DNA of 64,000 bases from Lederbergia galactosidilytica. GTDB lineage: Bacteria; Bacillota; Bacilli; Bacillales; Bacillaceae_C. The translations under genes and the position numbers were made by a program. Below are positions 45,283 through 53,591 of the stretch, in pieces. The DNA lies in the NCBI RefSeq assembly GCF_017873565.1, contig NZ_JAGGKH010000013.1, positions 62,001-126,000 on the forward strand, given 5' to 3'. Each line of letters opens with the position of its first letter. Position 1 is the first letter of the stretch. A model generated the notes under the pieces. The model was not told the DNA's origin. It searched no databases and saw only the letters and a list, made by a program, of their open reading frames with translations.

Positions 45283-46551
45283 ATGAAAAGGTTCTCTCTA
45301 ATGGTGATGTTTTTAGCGTTATTTATTGGATTGGTTGCTTGCTCATCTGGCAAGGAATCTTCAGGTTCAAAGGAATCTAATGGACAAGTAGAATTAACAT
45401 TCTGGCTGTGGCCAGGGATGGGAATGGAAAGTTATATAGAGCGGTATCAAGAAGAACATCCCAATATTAAAATCACGGTGCAGGAAACAGAGTATGCGGA
45501 TCACCATCAAAACCTCCTTACAACACTTGCAGCTGGTTCAGGAGCACCTGATATAGCAGCAGTCGAATCAGGTTATATCGAAAGGTTTAAGGAAAATAGC
45601 CAACACTTCCATAATTTACTAGATTATGGTGCTGAGGATATTAAAAATGATTATCTAGAATGGCGTTGGAGAGAAGCCGCGACTAATGACGGATCCGCTT
45701 TGTTAGGAATTCCAACTGATGTCGGACCGATGGCAATGGCTTACCGTACTGATATTTTTGAAGAAGCGGGACTTCCGACAGATCCAGATGAAGTATCAGC
45801 TCAAATGGGAACCTGGGAAGAGTATATGGATGCTGGTCGAAAATTAAAAGAAGCAACAGGTAAAAATATGTTTAACCATGTGGTCGATTTATATGCTGCT
45901 GTTAGAGAACAAGGGGAAAAACAATATTTTGATGAAGACGGTACATTAATTGTTAAAGATAGTGATTTAATTAAAAAAGCATGGGATCTTTCAGTGGAAG
46001 GGATTGAAATTCACAATAACACTGAAAGAGAAACAGCAGAATGGTCTGCAGCAATTGCAAATGGAGATTTCGCCACGGTATTTCTTCCACCTTGGATGCT
46101 GCAAAATATTAAAAATGATGCACCTGAAACTTCAGGTTTATGGAATATTGCATTAATGCCTGGTGGGTCTGGAAACTGGGGTGGTTCATTACTCACTCTA
46201 CCAGCCCAAGGGAAGCATCCTGAAGAAGCTTATGAATTTATTTCTTGGATTATGTCACCAGAAATTCAACTAGAAATATTTAAAGAAAAAGGAAATTTCC
46301 CATCAACACCTAGTGTTTATGATGATGAAGAAGTTCAAAATCTTTCAGATGAATTTTTCAATCGTGACGATATGGGAGCACTATTTTCTGAAGCGGCTAA
46401 ACAAGTTAAATATGTCTACCGTGCCCCTGACACTAGTACGATTAATGGGATTATCGGTGATGCGTTGAAGACGATTGCTGATGGCCAGGCAACCCCAGAG
46501 GAGGCATGGGATAATGCCATGAATGAGATAGATAGACAGGTTGAACGTTAA
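45283..46551 (+). CDS. ABC importer sugar-binding lipoprotein (xylan operon)
   Basis: A 422-residue extracellular solute-binding lipoprotein of the CUT1 type. The signal peptide MKRFSLMVMFLALFIGLVAC ends at the lipidated Cys, followed by a Ser/Lys linker. The mature part has VELTFWLWPGMGMESYIERY, TTLAAGSGAPDIAAVESGY and GSLLTLPAQGKHPEEAYEFI, all characteristic. The ATG at 45283 is chosen because AAAAGGGG lies seven bases upstream; an ATG 18 bases earlier has no site. It is followed by two permease genes. Location after the beta-xylosidase and Rex genes suggests xylo-oligosaccharides as ligand. Confidence 0.92.
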   Translation: MKRFSLMVMFLALFIGLVACSSGKESSGSKESNGQVELTFWLWPGMGMESYIERYQEEHPNIKITVQETEYADHHQNLLTTLAAGSGAPDIAAVESGYIERFKENSQHFHNLLDYGAEDIKNDYLEWRWREAATNDGSALLGIPTDVGPMAMAYRTDIFEEAGLPTDPDEVSAQMGTWEEYMDAGRKLKEATGKNMFNHVVDLYAAVREQGEKQYFDEDGTLIVKDSDLIKKAWDLSVEGIEIHNNTERETAEWSAAIANGDFATVFLPPWMLQNIKNDAPETSGLWNIALMPGGSGNWGGSLLTLPAQGKHPEEAYEFISWIMSPEIQLEIFKEKGNFPSTPSVYDDEEVQNLSDEFFNRDDMGALFSEAAKQVKYVYRAPDTSTINGIIGDALKTIADGQATPEEAWDNAMNEIDRQVER

Positions 46552-46615
46552 GAAACGCGTAAGGCGCGTGATTAAGCGGCAAGCAGTGAACGATAAATAT
46601 TTGAACAAATAAATA

Positions 46616-46741
46616 AGGCTGGGACATAACAAGAGCGACTGACACTAAAGACGAGAATGCAGATAAAATTCGAAGTGGATTATTTGCAGGCTCTAGCTAA
46701 TGAGGAAAATTTCCTTAGGTAAGCCCTTTTGTCCCAGCCTG
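46616..46741 (+). repeat. Short GGCTGGGACA inverted-end element inside an ABC operon
   Basis: AGGCTGGGACATA and TGTCCCAGCCT close a 126-base element, and the right end runs straight into GTTTTTCT. The end pairing plus T-run would behave as a terminator between the binding-protein gene and the first permease gene. Confidence 0.82.
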
Positions 46742-46775
46742 TTTTTCTAATATTTCATAGAGTGGAGGTATCCAT

Positions 46776-47705
46776 GTGAAACAAGAATTGGCAACGAATA
46801 AGAGTGCTCCCATAAAAACGAAGAAATATAGCCAAAAGGCCGCAGATAGAAGATCCGGTTATTTATTCATATCTCCATTTTTCATTTTGTTTGGTATCTT
46901 TGGTGTCTTTCCATTATTATTTACAGCTTATCTTTCATTTCATAAATGGGATATTTTAGGTACAGCTGAATTTGTAGGTTTCAAAAACTATATATCTCTG
47001 TTTACAAATGACCCATTGTTTTGGAAAGCACTTGGGAATACTTTTAGTATTTGGATTTTATCTACCATCCCACAATTAATCGCCGCTTTAGTTATTGCCT
47101 TTTTATTAAATCAAGCTTTTTTAAAAGGCAAAGCTTTTTTTCGCTTAAGTATATTTATGCCCAACGTAACTTCAATTGTTGCAGTGGCGATTATTTTTTC
47201 AGCCATGTTCGGGACGCAATATGGCATCGTGAACTATGTGTTGTCCTTTTTTGGAATTGAGCCAATTAATTGGAAAGGTTCCTATGTCGGGACACATGTG
47301 GTAATTTCTGCAATGGTTATGTGGCGCTGGGTAGGTTACAATGCCATTATTTACCTTGCTGGCTTACAGGGCATTTCTAAAGCTTTATATGAAGCTGCTA
47401 TTATTGATGGCGCTTCAAAAATGCAGCAATTAATTTATATAACCGTTCCTTTATTAAGACCAATTATTATTTTTACCGTTCTACAATCCACGATAGGCGG
47501 AATGCAGATTTTCACTGAACCTTTACTATTTGGTAAAGGGGGCAATAATCAAGGGTTGACGATGACACTTTATTTATATGAAGAAGCCTTTACAAGGTTC
47601 TCATTTGGGTATGCGTCAGCTATTGCATGGTTATTATTCATTATTATTATTATCTTCTCACTTACTAACGTCATGCTCACTAGGAAAATTAATTCAACTG
47701 ATTAA
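46776..47705 (+). CDS. ABC sugar permease (MalF-like)
   Basis: A 309-residue permease with six predicted helices. The first is at about 30-52 (GYLFISPFFILFGIFGVFPL); a large loop follows SFHKWDILGTAEFVGFKNY. The EAA loop is YEAAIIDGASKMQQLIYITV. It starts at a GTG (46776) with GGAGG seven bases upstream; an overlapping ATG two bases before runs into TGA at once. It is separated from the binding-protein gene by an inverted-end repeat and followed after 13 bases by its partner permease. Confidence 0.93.
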   Translation: MKQELATNKSAPIKTKKYSQKAADRRSGYLFISPFFILFGIFGVFPLLFTAYLSFHKWDILGTAEFVGFKNYISLFTNDPLFWKALGNTFSIWILSTIPQLIAALVIAFLLNQAFLKGKAFFRLSIFMPNVTSIVAVAIIFSAMFGTQYGIVNYVLSFFGIEPINWKGSYVGTHVVISAMVMWRWVGYNAIIYLAGLQGISKALYEAAIIDGASKMQQLIYITVPLLRPIIIFTVLQSTIGGMQIFTEPLLFGKGGNNQGLTMTLYLYEEAFTRFSFGYASAIAWLLFIIIIIFSLTNVMLTRKINSTD

Positions 47706-47718
47706 GGGGGCAGCCATT

Positions 47719-48555
47719 TTGAAACAAGTCGGGGAAAAAAAGTTACCACAAATCGTTTTATATTGCTTTATTACTTTTAGTGCGCTTATTTCAATTTTTC
47801 CGTTTTATTGGATGTTCGTAATGGGGTCCAATACAACGAGTGATGTAAATAAAATCCCTCCAGTTGTTTTACCTGGAGCAAATTTCATAAAAAATGCTCA
47901 GATTGTCTTTGAACGAATTGACTTTTTTGGAGCCATTTGGAATTCTTTGCTTATCTCCACTGCTGTAACGGTGTCCGTCTTATTCTTTAGCTCTCTAGCT
48001 GGATTTGCATTTGCTAAATTGGAATTTAAAGGCAGGGATTTTATGTTCATCTTTTTACTTGCTACTATGATGATCCCGCCTCAGCTATCGCTTATTCCTA
48101 ACTTTATGCTTATAAGTAAATTAGGCTGGGTAGATGATGTGAAAGCAGTCATTGTACCGGGAATGGTATCAGCATTTGGGGTTTTCTGGATGAGACAGTA
48201 TATCTCATCTGCTGTCCCGTATGAATTAATCGAAGCCTCGAGAATTGATGGGTGTAGTAATTTTAGAACTTACTGGAATATCGTCATTCCAGCAGTCCGT
48301 CCAGGTTTGGCTACTCTAGGTATTGTGACATTTATGGGAACATGGAATGATTTCTTATGGCCACTCGTTGTTTTAAAAGACCAGGCCTCTCATACAATTC
48401 AAATTGCCTTAAGAACACTGAATGATGTCTATTTCACAGACTATTCGATGATCCTTGCGGGAACATTCCTAGCAACGATTCCAATCTTGATTGTATTTAT
48501 AATATTTAATCGCCAATTTATCGCTGGTATAACAGATGGCGCTGTAAAAAATTGA
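47719..48555 (+). CDS. ABC sugar permease (MalG-like)
   Basis: A 278-residue permease. The first helix (IVLYCFITFSALISIFPFYW) is followed by MFVMGSNTTSDVNKIPPVVL. The EAA loop is IEASRIDGCSNFRTYWNIVI and the C-terminus is FIAGITDGAVKN, typical of MalG-type subunits. The start is the TTG at 47719, with AAGGGGG upstream and 13 bases after the previous stop. The longer open frame overlaps the previous gene in another frame and lacks family likeness. Completes the rightward importer, which again has no ATPase gene. Confidence 0.92.
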   Translation: MKQVGEKKLPQIVLYCFITFSALISIFPFYWMFVMGSNTTSDVNKIPPVVLPGANFIKNAQIVFERIDFFGAIWNSLLISTAVTVSVLFFSSLAGFAFAKLEFKGRDFMFIFLLATMMIPPQLSLIPNFMLISKLGWVDDVKAVIVPGMVSAFGVFWMRQYISSAVPYELIEASRIDGCSNFRTYWNIVIPAVRPGLATLGIVTFMGTWNDFLWPLVVLKDQASHTIQIALRTLNDVYFTDYSMILAGTFLATIPILIVFIIFNRQFIAGITDGAVKN

Positions 48556-48580
48556 TTTATCAAATTTAAAAATTAACTAA

Positions 48581-48613
48581 GGACCCTTGAAATTAAATTA
48601 CTTTCAAGGGTCC
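48581..48613. terminator. Bidirectional intrinsic terminator between convergent importer operons
   Basis: GGACCCTTGAAA pairs with TTTCAAGGGTCC. It lies between the stop of the rightward permease gene and the stop of the leftward DUF624 gene. Confidence 0.8.
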
Positions 48614-48625
48614 TCTAAACAGAAT

Positions 48626-49267
48626 TTATTGTCTTGATAATTGTGTCTGTTGCTGTTCATATTCAATTTTTTTAAACGCCTGATACCCAAACCACATTAG
48701 ATTTAAGCTAAACAAACTAAAACAAAGGAGGGGGATAAGGCCAGAAAAATACCAGTATAAACAAAAGATAACGACACTACCAATTATCATCATAAGCGTT
48801 GAAGAAAGTTGCGAAATACCGATAAGTAAAGCATATTTGAAATACGCAAAAAAGGAGATTTTATAGTGAACATACACAGGAAAAAAGTTTAATAAAGTAA
48901 TGAGATATAATAAACCTACACAAAATAACACAGCAAGAAGGATTTGAAATATGAAATGAGAAGATGTCTTAAAAAAGATAATATCCATTCTTAAAATATA
49001 GCCTACCACTAGGAATATTAGACCAACTAGATTTGACCTTAAAAATTCTTGCCGAAAACTATTCCAATAGATTTTATAAGCTGGTTCTCTTTCATTTCCC
49101 ATAATCCACTGCCGTAAAAGAGTAAATAATCCGACCGTTGCTGGCATCACTCCAAAAATTCCAAGCCCTAATAGGGTGAAAAACATCCAAAGTAAATTGG
49201 CGTATACTAGTTTGATCACCCATTCCCCCGCTTGGTACACTACCTTCATAAGTCCATTTAATCGCAT
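48626..49267 (-). CDS. DUF624 (YesL-like) membrane protein
   Basis: A 213-residue membrane protein with five to six hydrophobic helices. It shows the family layout: WVIKLVYANLLWMFFTLLGL, then GIFGVMPATVGLFTLLRQWI and the basic loop FRQEFLRSNLVGL. AAGGAGTGAGTTATC precedes the ATG. It is the last gene of a leftward operon, 55 bases after an ABC permease gene. It is clearly a paralogue of the proteins at 40.6-41.3 and 63.2-63.9 kb. Function unknown; the repeated linkage to sugar importers suggests a role in transport or sensing. Confidence 0.88.
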   Translation of the reverse strand: MRLNGLMKVVYQAGEWVIKLVYANLLWMFFTLLGLGIFGVMPATVGLFTLLRQWIMGNEREPAYKIYWNSFRQEFLRSNLVGLIFLVVGYILRMDIIFFKTSSHFIFQILLAVLFCVGLLYLITLLNFFPVYVHYKISFFAYFKYALLIGISQLSSTLMMIIGSVVIFCLYWYFSGLIPLLCFSLFSLNLMWFGYQAFKKIEYEQQQTQLSRQ

Positions 49268-49322
49268 GATAACTCACTCCTTCCATAAGTAACTAACAGT
49301 GTTTTTGTCATCCCTTGCCTTA

Positions 49323-50195
49323 TTAGCCTTTCACTGCTCCAATCGCGACACTACCAATAATTCGCTTGGAAAACAGCGCAAAAACAATGATGATTGGTAG
49401 GACCGATAACGCTACCCCTAAATACTGCACACCGTAATTTGTACCATAGTAACCTTGAAGCAGTTGAACTAACAATGGTAGAGGATATTTTGAATTGGAA
49501 AACAGTAAGACTAATGGTCCAATAAAGTTATTCCAAGAACCAATAAAAGCAAAAATACCCAATGCTGCCAATGCCGGTAAAAGCATAGGCAAAACAATCC
49601 GATTAAACGTTTTAAATTCACCGGCTCCATCTACCCTTGCTGATTCCATAATTTCATCTGGAATGGTTCCATCAATAAATTGTTTGACAAAGAAAACAGC
49701 AAAAGCATTAGCAGCCGCCGGTAAAATTAAAGCAGCATATGTGTCCAAAAGATTTAAAATATACATAATCCTGAAAGTGCCCACAAGCCCCAGCTGCTGG
49801 GGAACCATCATTGTTGCCAATACAAACCAAAACAACACTTTATTTCCTTTGAATTTATATTTAGCAAATCCATATGCATTTAAAGCCCCAAAATAAAGCG
49901 TAAGTGCTGTTGAACATGTTGAGATGATTAAACTATTCAAAAATCCACGCCATATATTAATGTTCTCATTCATCGATTGATAATTTTCAATCAATGCATG
50001 TCCAGGTAAAAAGATGAATTTAGAAGCAATATCTGCGTTTGTATGTGTACCGTAAATAATCATAATGTAAAAGGGAACAATACAGATAATGGATAAACAA
50101 ATAAGTAAAGCATGGATAATGATATGACTTGGTTTTATCTTTTTAGAATTTCGTAGTGGTCGTCTCACTTGTGCTTGCACTACCTTTTGTGCCAT
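49323..50195 (-). CDS. ABC sugar permease (MalG-like)
   Basis: A 290-residue permease with six helices (first: IIIHALLICLSIICIVPFYI). The EAA loop reads MESARVDGAGEFKTFNRIVL and the tail is RIIGSVAIGAVKG. Its ATG overlaps the stop codon of the upstream permease by one base (TAATG), so translation is coupled. Part of the second xylan-region importer, whose ligand is unknown. Confidence 0.93.
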   Translation of the reverse strand: MAQKVVQAQVRRPLRNSKKIKPSHIIIHALLICLSIICIVPFYIMIIYGTHTNADIASKFIFLPGHALIENYQSMNENINIWRGFLNSLIISTCSTALTLYFGALNAYGFAKYKFKGNKVLFWFVLATMMVPQQLGLVGTFRIMYILNLLDTYAALILPAAANAFAVFFVKQFIDGTIPDEIMESARVDGAGEFKTFNRIVLPMLLPALAALGIFAFIGSWNNFIGPLVLLFSNSKYPLPLLVQLLQGYYGTNYGVQYLGVALSVLPIIIVFALFSKRIIGSVAIGAVKG

Positions 50196-51109
50196 TATTT
50201 ATGCCCTCCCTGAATATTTTCGGTATTTGTTCGACGTTTCGTAATCGCAAAGGAAAGAATCGAAAAGATTACAATCACAATAAATAATCCGAATGCAATC
50301 GCTGATCCATATCCATATTGATACCTTGTAAAGGCAGTCTCATATAAATACATTACGCTTGTTAAAGTCGCTTTATCCGGTTCACCTGTACCATCGGTTA
50401 ATGTATATGGTTGATCAAATATTTGCATCCCACCGATGATGGAAGTAATAACTTGGAAAATAATAATCGGCCTTAATAGCGGTAATGTAATATGAAAAAA
50501 GACTTTCACTTTGGAAGCGCCATCAATTTCAGCAGCTTCTAGTAAATCTTTAGAAATACCTTGAAGACCCGCAATATAAATGATCATAGAGTAGCCAAAA
50601 TATTGCCAAAAAAGAATAGATGAGACAAGTATTCTCATAAAAATCGGCTTATCAGCCCAATGTATTGGATCCTGAATAAAGCCAAGACTCATAAGAAATT
50701 GATTAAAGCTCCCTGTTTGCCAACTGAAAATCAATCCAACCAAAAGACCTAATGAGGCAGCTGTGACGATATTCGGAAAGAAAAATACGGCTCGAAAAAT
50801 ACTTTTTCCCTTTACAAATTTCTCATGTAAAATGACGGCAAGTACTAAACTAACGGTTAATTGTGGGATAACAGAAACTCCCCAAATAAGTAGTGTATTA
50901 AACAATGATTTATAAAAGAAAAAATCGCCAGCCAGTCGTTGATAATTCCCGAGACCGACTAAGACTGGAGTACCAAATCCATCCCAATCGGTAAAACTTA
51001 AATAGAAAGAGTATACAATTGGATACAATCCGAAAATCAAAAAAATAATAAAAAATGGGGCGATAAATACATACCCATAATGATCCTTTCGTAATACTTT
51101 TGAAAACAT
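50195..51109 (-). CDS. ABC sugar permease (MalF-like)
   Basis: A 304-residue permease. The first helix is YVFIAPFFIIFLIFGLYPIV and the following loop SFTDWDGFGTPVLVGLGNY. The EAA motif is LEAAEIDGASKVKVFFHITL. AAGGGGGATGGAGT precedes the ATG. It lies between the binding-protein gene (41 bases upstream) and the second permease, with which it overlaps by one base. Confidence 0.93.
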   Translation of the reverse strand: MFSKVLRKDHYGYVFIAPFFIIFLIFGLYPIVYSFYLSFTDWDGFGTPVLVGLGNYQRLAGDFFFYKSLFNTLLIWGVSVIPQLTVSLVLAVILHEKFVKGKSIFRAVFFFPNIVTAASLGLLVGLIFSWQTGSFNQFLMSLGFIQDPIHWADKPIFMRILVSSILFWQYFGYSMIIYIAGLQGISKDLLEAAEIDGASKVKVFFHITLPLLRPIIIFQVITSIIGGMQIFDQPYTLTDGTGEPDKATLTSVMYLYETAFTRYQYGYGSAIAFGLFIVIVIFSILSFAITKRRTNTENIQGGHK

Positions 51110-51150
51110 ACTCCATCCCCCTTTACCGAAATATATAACCCGTTCATCGC

Positions 51151-52425
51151 TTAATCCACCTCAAGTTCAGGAAAATTATGTCCAACTTCCATTTTGAATG
51201 ACTCCAGCATTTCTTCTTGCGATTTGTATCTCCCATTCAAATAATTATTTACTTTATCACTCCACAGTCCATTAATATCATTGTCATACTTTGATTGTGG
51301 AGCAGATGGAACTTGTTCTCCCGCCTCGACAAAAAATTCAAAGTATTTTTGTCCGCCAAGAAATTCAGATGTCAACTTTGGGGCCAATTCAGAGTCTATA
51401 TTTTTATTACTGAGAAAATATTGTTGAGATTCGGCTAACTCCTTTGAAAATTCAGAGTCAGTCGTATAAAACTTCATAAATTCCCAGGCTAGATTCTTAT
51501 TTTGGCTATTGTTGTACATCGCTAAAAACGTACCCCCACCACTAAATGATTTCGGGCCATGGGCTAACCCCCATTTACCGGCAGTTTCAGGTGCATTCTT
51601 TTCAAAAATATAAGGGAGCCCCCATGTCGGTTCAGCATAAAACATGACAGATCCCTTTTGCATGGAAGCTGTCCATGCTGGCCCCCATGCTTCATACTTT
51701 GCCTCCACATTCCTTTCTCTTGCTTCCTTTATTAAATCCAATTCATTCAAACGGACGGAATCGATGACAAGCTTTCCATCGACGACCCAAGGCTCTTCAA
51801 TATTCGAGCTTTCTACAATATCGATATCACTCCAGCTAGATAAAGCGTGAACCTCTCCATTACTCTCTTTGAAAACCCTCTCACCAATATCCATAATTTT
51901 ATCCCAATTATTAATCATCTCGCTTACTTCATCAGGATCATCTGTACCTAAGTATTCTTTTGTTAAGTCTCTACGATAATAAAAAGCACCTGGGGTTCCC
52001 TGATAGCCTAATCCCCTCACAATCCCATCTTCATCTTTTTCGATATCTTGAATATACTGAAATTGCTGTTCAAGTATCTCTTCAGCATTATAGGGAGACT
52101 GTGACAAATTTTCTAAGCGCGGTATTTCCTTAATTTGTGGCCAATACGTATTTTCCACAAAGAATATATCAGGAACATTTTTCTCTACCTGCAAAACGGA
52201 AATCAACTTTTGAACGTAATTATCACTTGTAATAAAAAGAAGATTAACTTTTATATCCGGATTTCTTTCTTCAAATTTTTCAACCGCATACTTGGCCTCA
52301 TCCGTAAACGTCCAGATAGTCAATTCCTGCTTTTTTGTATTGGATGTTGATGATGTACACCCTGAGAGAATAGAAACAAGGCTTAAAATAACAATTGCAC
52401 ATAGAAAGAAAAGGTTTTTTCTCAT
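51151..52425 (-). CDS. ABC importer sugar-binding lipoprotein (second importer)
   Basis: A 424-residue solute-binding lipoprotein. The signal peptide (MRKNLFFLCAIVILSLVSIL) ends at the lipobox LSGC, followed by a Ser/Thr-rich linker. The mature domain includes LTIWTFTDEAKYAVEKFEER and VPDIFFVENTYWPQIKEIP. The ATG at 52425 is followed by a proper signal peptide, although the preceding GGGTGGTG is rather far (about 12 bases); a TTG 24 bases upstream is possible but less natural. First gene of a four-gene leftward operon with two permeases and a DUF624 protein. Confidence 0.9.
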   Translation of the reverse strand: MRKNLFFLCAIVILSLVSILSGCTSSTSNTKKQELTIWTFTDEAKYAVEKFEERNPDIKVNLLFITSDNYVQKLISVLQVEKNVPDIFFVENTYWPQIKEIPRLENLSQSPYNAEEILEQQFQYIQDIEKDEDGIVRGLGYQGTPGAFYYRRDLTKEYLGTDDPDEVSEMINNWDKIMDIGERVFKESNGEVHALSSWSDIDIVESSNIEEPWVVDGKLVIDSVRLNELDLIKEARERNVEAKYEAWGPAWTASMQKGSVMFYAEPTWGLPYIFEKNAPETAGKWGLAHGPKSFSGGGTFLAMYNNSQNKNLAWEFMKFYTTDSEFSKELAESQQYFLSNKNIDSELAPKLTSEFLGGQKYFEFFVEAGEQVPSAPQSKYDNDINGLWSDKVNNYLNGRYKSQEEMLESFKMEVGHNFPELEVD

Positions 52426-52656
52426 TTTTCTTTTACACCACCCTATCAATAAGTTAACTTTCTTTAGTCGCGGTTCTTGTTATACCTTCGTCACCTCCTA
52501 AATGCAATTTACTTAAGGAGTGTCCACTTCATTTACTAGTTTATATGTTAAGGAGCATCGATCGAACTAAATGGATAACTTTACAAATTTTACTATTATA
52601 AAATCCTATTCTATTTTTTTACAGATAGAACCAGCTTAATAATAAGGAACTTCTTT
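52426..52656. other. Upstream region of the second importer operon
   Basis: About 230 bases without a gene. The leftward promoter should be here; a TATAAT on the minus strand near 52595-52600 is the best -10 candidate, but no convincing -35 is present. An AGGAGGTGA on the minus strand near 52495 is followed by no start codon at a usable distance, so it looks like an orphan ribosome binding site. Confidence 0.35.
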
Positions 52657-52684
52657 CCGCTATCTTAAGCGGAGATTTTTTTGA
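52657..52684 (+). terminator. Orphan intrinsic terminator on the plus strand
   Basis: TCCGCT ... AGCGGA with GATTTTTTT following is a good small terminator, yet no plus-strand gene ends before it. It may close an unannotated small RNA or be a relic. Confidence 0.5.
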
Positions 52685-52759
52685 AGGATTCTATTGTTTT
52701 GTTAATAAGATATGGATTCTTTGAACAAGAAAAGCTTGGTAGTTATTTACTACCAAGCT

Positions 52760-53345
52760 TCAGAGTGTAGACAAAAGGTTTGTCCATCGCATGCCATGCT
52801 TTTCTTTTGCATCGGCAAAGACACGCTCAATCGTCTCTTTACGAACAACCTTCTTCTCAAACTTTCTTTTATTCGCGCTGGCTTTCACATGGGTCGAATC
52901 AATAAAGACATGGTCGGGGCTGAGAAGCCCGCGGCTTGCCACCTCGTTTAGAACTTTATTGAAGATCTGCTCGAATAGGTCTGTATCTGCAAATCGACGC
53001 ACATAGTTTTTTCCGAACGTGGAAAAGCGAAGAACCTCTGTATGAAAGACAAAGCCAAGGAACCAGCGATATGCCACATTTGTTTCAATTTCCTTGATTG
53101 TCTGGCGCATGGAACGGATGCCAAAGGTATACTGAATGAATGTCATCTTGATCAGTACGACAGGATCTATGCTGGGTCTCCCAATGGTTGAGTAAAGATC
53201 ATCGACTAATGGATAGATAAAGGAGAAATCAATAGCCGCATCCAGTTTGCGCACCAGACAGATAGTCTTGAGGAACCAACTGCTCTATTGTCAGCATTTC
53301 CAGCTGTTCGCGTTCATTAATTTGATTCTTCTCATCATATCCATC
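52760..53345 (-). pseudogene. IS1182-family transposase remnant
   Basis: The frame 53254-52760 encodes DAAIDFSFIYPLVDDLYSTI, GRPSIDPVVLIKMTFIQYTF, a DHVFIDSTHVKASANKRKF block with a catalytic Asp, and then jumps from KKVVRKET directly to IERVFADAKEKHGMRWT. In intact relatives some 200 residues, including the middle catalytic Asp, lie between two RKET words, so the deletion probably arose between these repeats. The C-terminus after MRWT is also lost. Upstream, EREQLEMLTIEQLVPQDYL is in another frame, offset by what looks like a four-base duplication (TCTG) at about 53255-53265. It cannot be active. Confidence 0.88.
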
Positions 53346-53370
53346 ACCTCATTCAGTTAATAGAAAATAC

Positions 53371-53503
53371 CGTTGATTGGAGCGGAGAGCGGCGACTCCA
53401 GCGGGAACAGCGCGAGCTGAAGACCCTGGACTGAGCGCAGCGAGGGAAGCGGCTGAAGCCGTGCCCGCGGAAAGCGTCCGCTCGCAGCGGAAATCAACCT
53501 TTC
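53371..53503 (+). repeat. GC-rich Bacillaceae intergenic element with GTTGATTGGAGC ends
   Basis: A 133-base G+C-rich block that starts GTTGATTGGAGCGGAGAGCG and ends AGCGGAAATCAAC, so GTTGATT and AATCAAC form inverted ends. The interior has CGACTCCAGCGGGAACAGCG and CCCGCGGAAAGCGTCCGCTC. It stands out from its AT-rich surroundings and lies inside the IS remnant. The type is common in intergenic regions of halophilic and alkaliphilic bacilli; function unknown. Confidence 0.8.
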
Positions 53504-53591
53504 TAGTTTTATCACTATTTTAAAAGAAAAAAGACTGTAGGCAAACGCCAAAATTCATGGTGTTTGTCTACAGTCTGAAGCTTGTTATTCC

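Larger units (their letters stand above)
52754..53584 (-). mobile_element. Decayed IS1182-like insertion sequence with both ends kept
   Basis: The left end CAAGCTTCAGAGTGTAGACA and the right end (reverse complement CAAGCTTCAGACTGTAGACA) are near-identical inverted repeats. Between them only 831 bases remain of an element that is usually about 1.6-1.9 kb. The transposase is broken (see the pseudogene entry), and a separate intergenic repeat sits between the transposase start and the right end. A hairpin touches the left end at 52729-52760 (AAGCTTGGTAG/CTACCAAGCTT). It separates the second importer from the GH10 xylanase gene. Confidence 0.85.

Noticed and set aside
53357-53551. Short protein on the minus strand within the IS remnant
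   Set aside because: It is the translation of the GC-rich intergenic element, not a gene.
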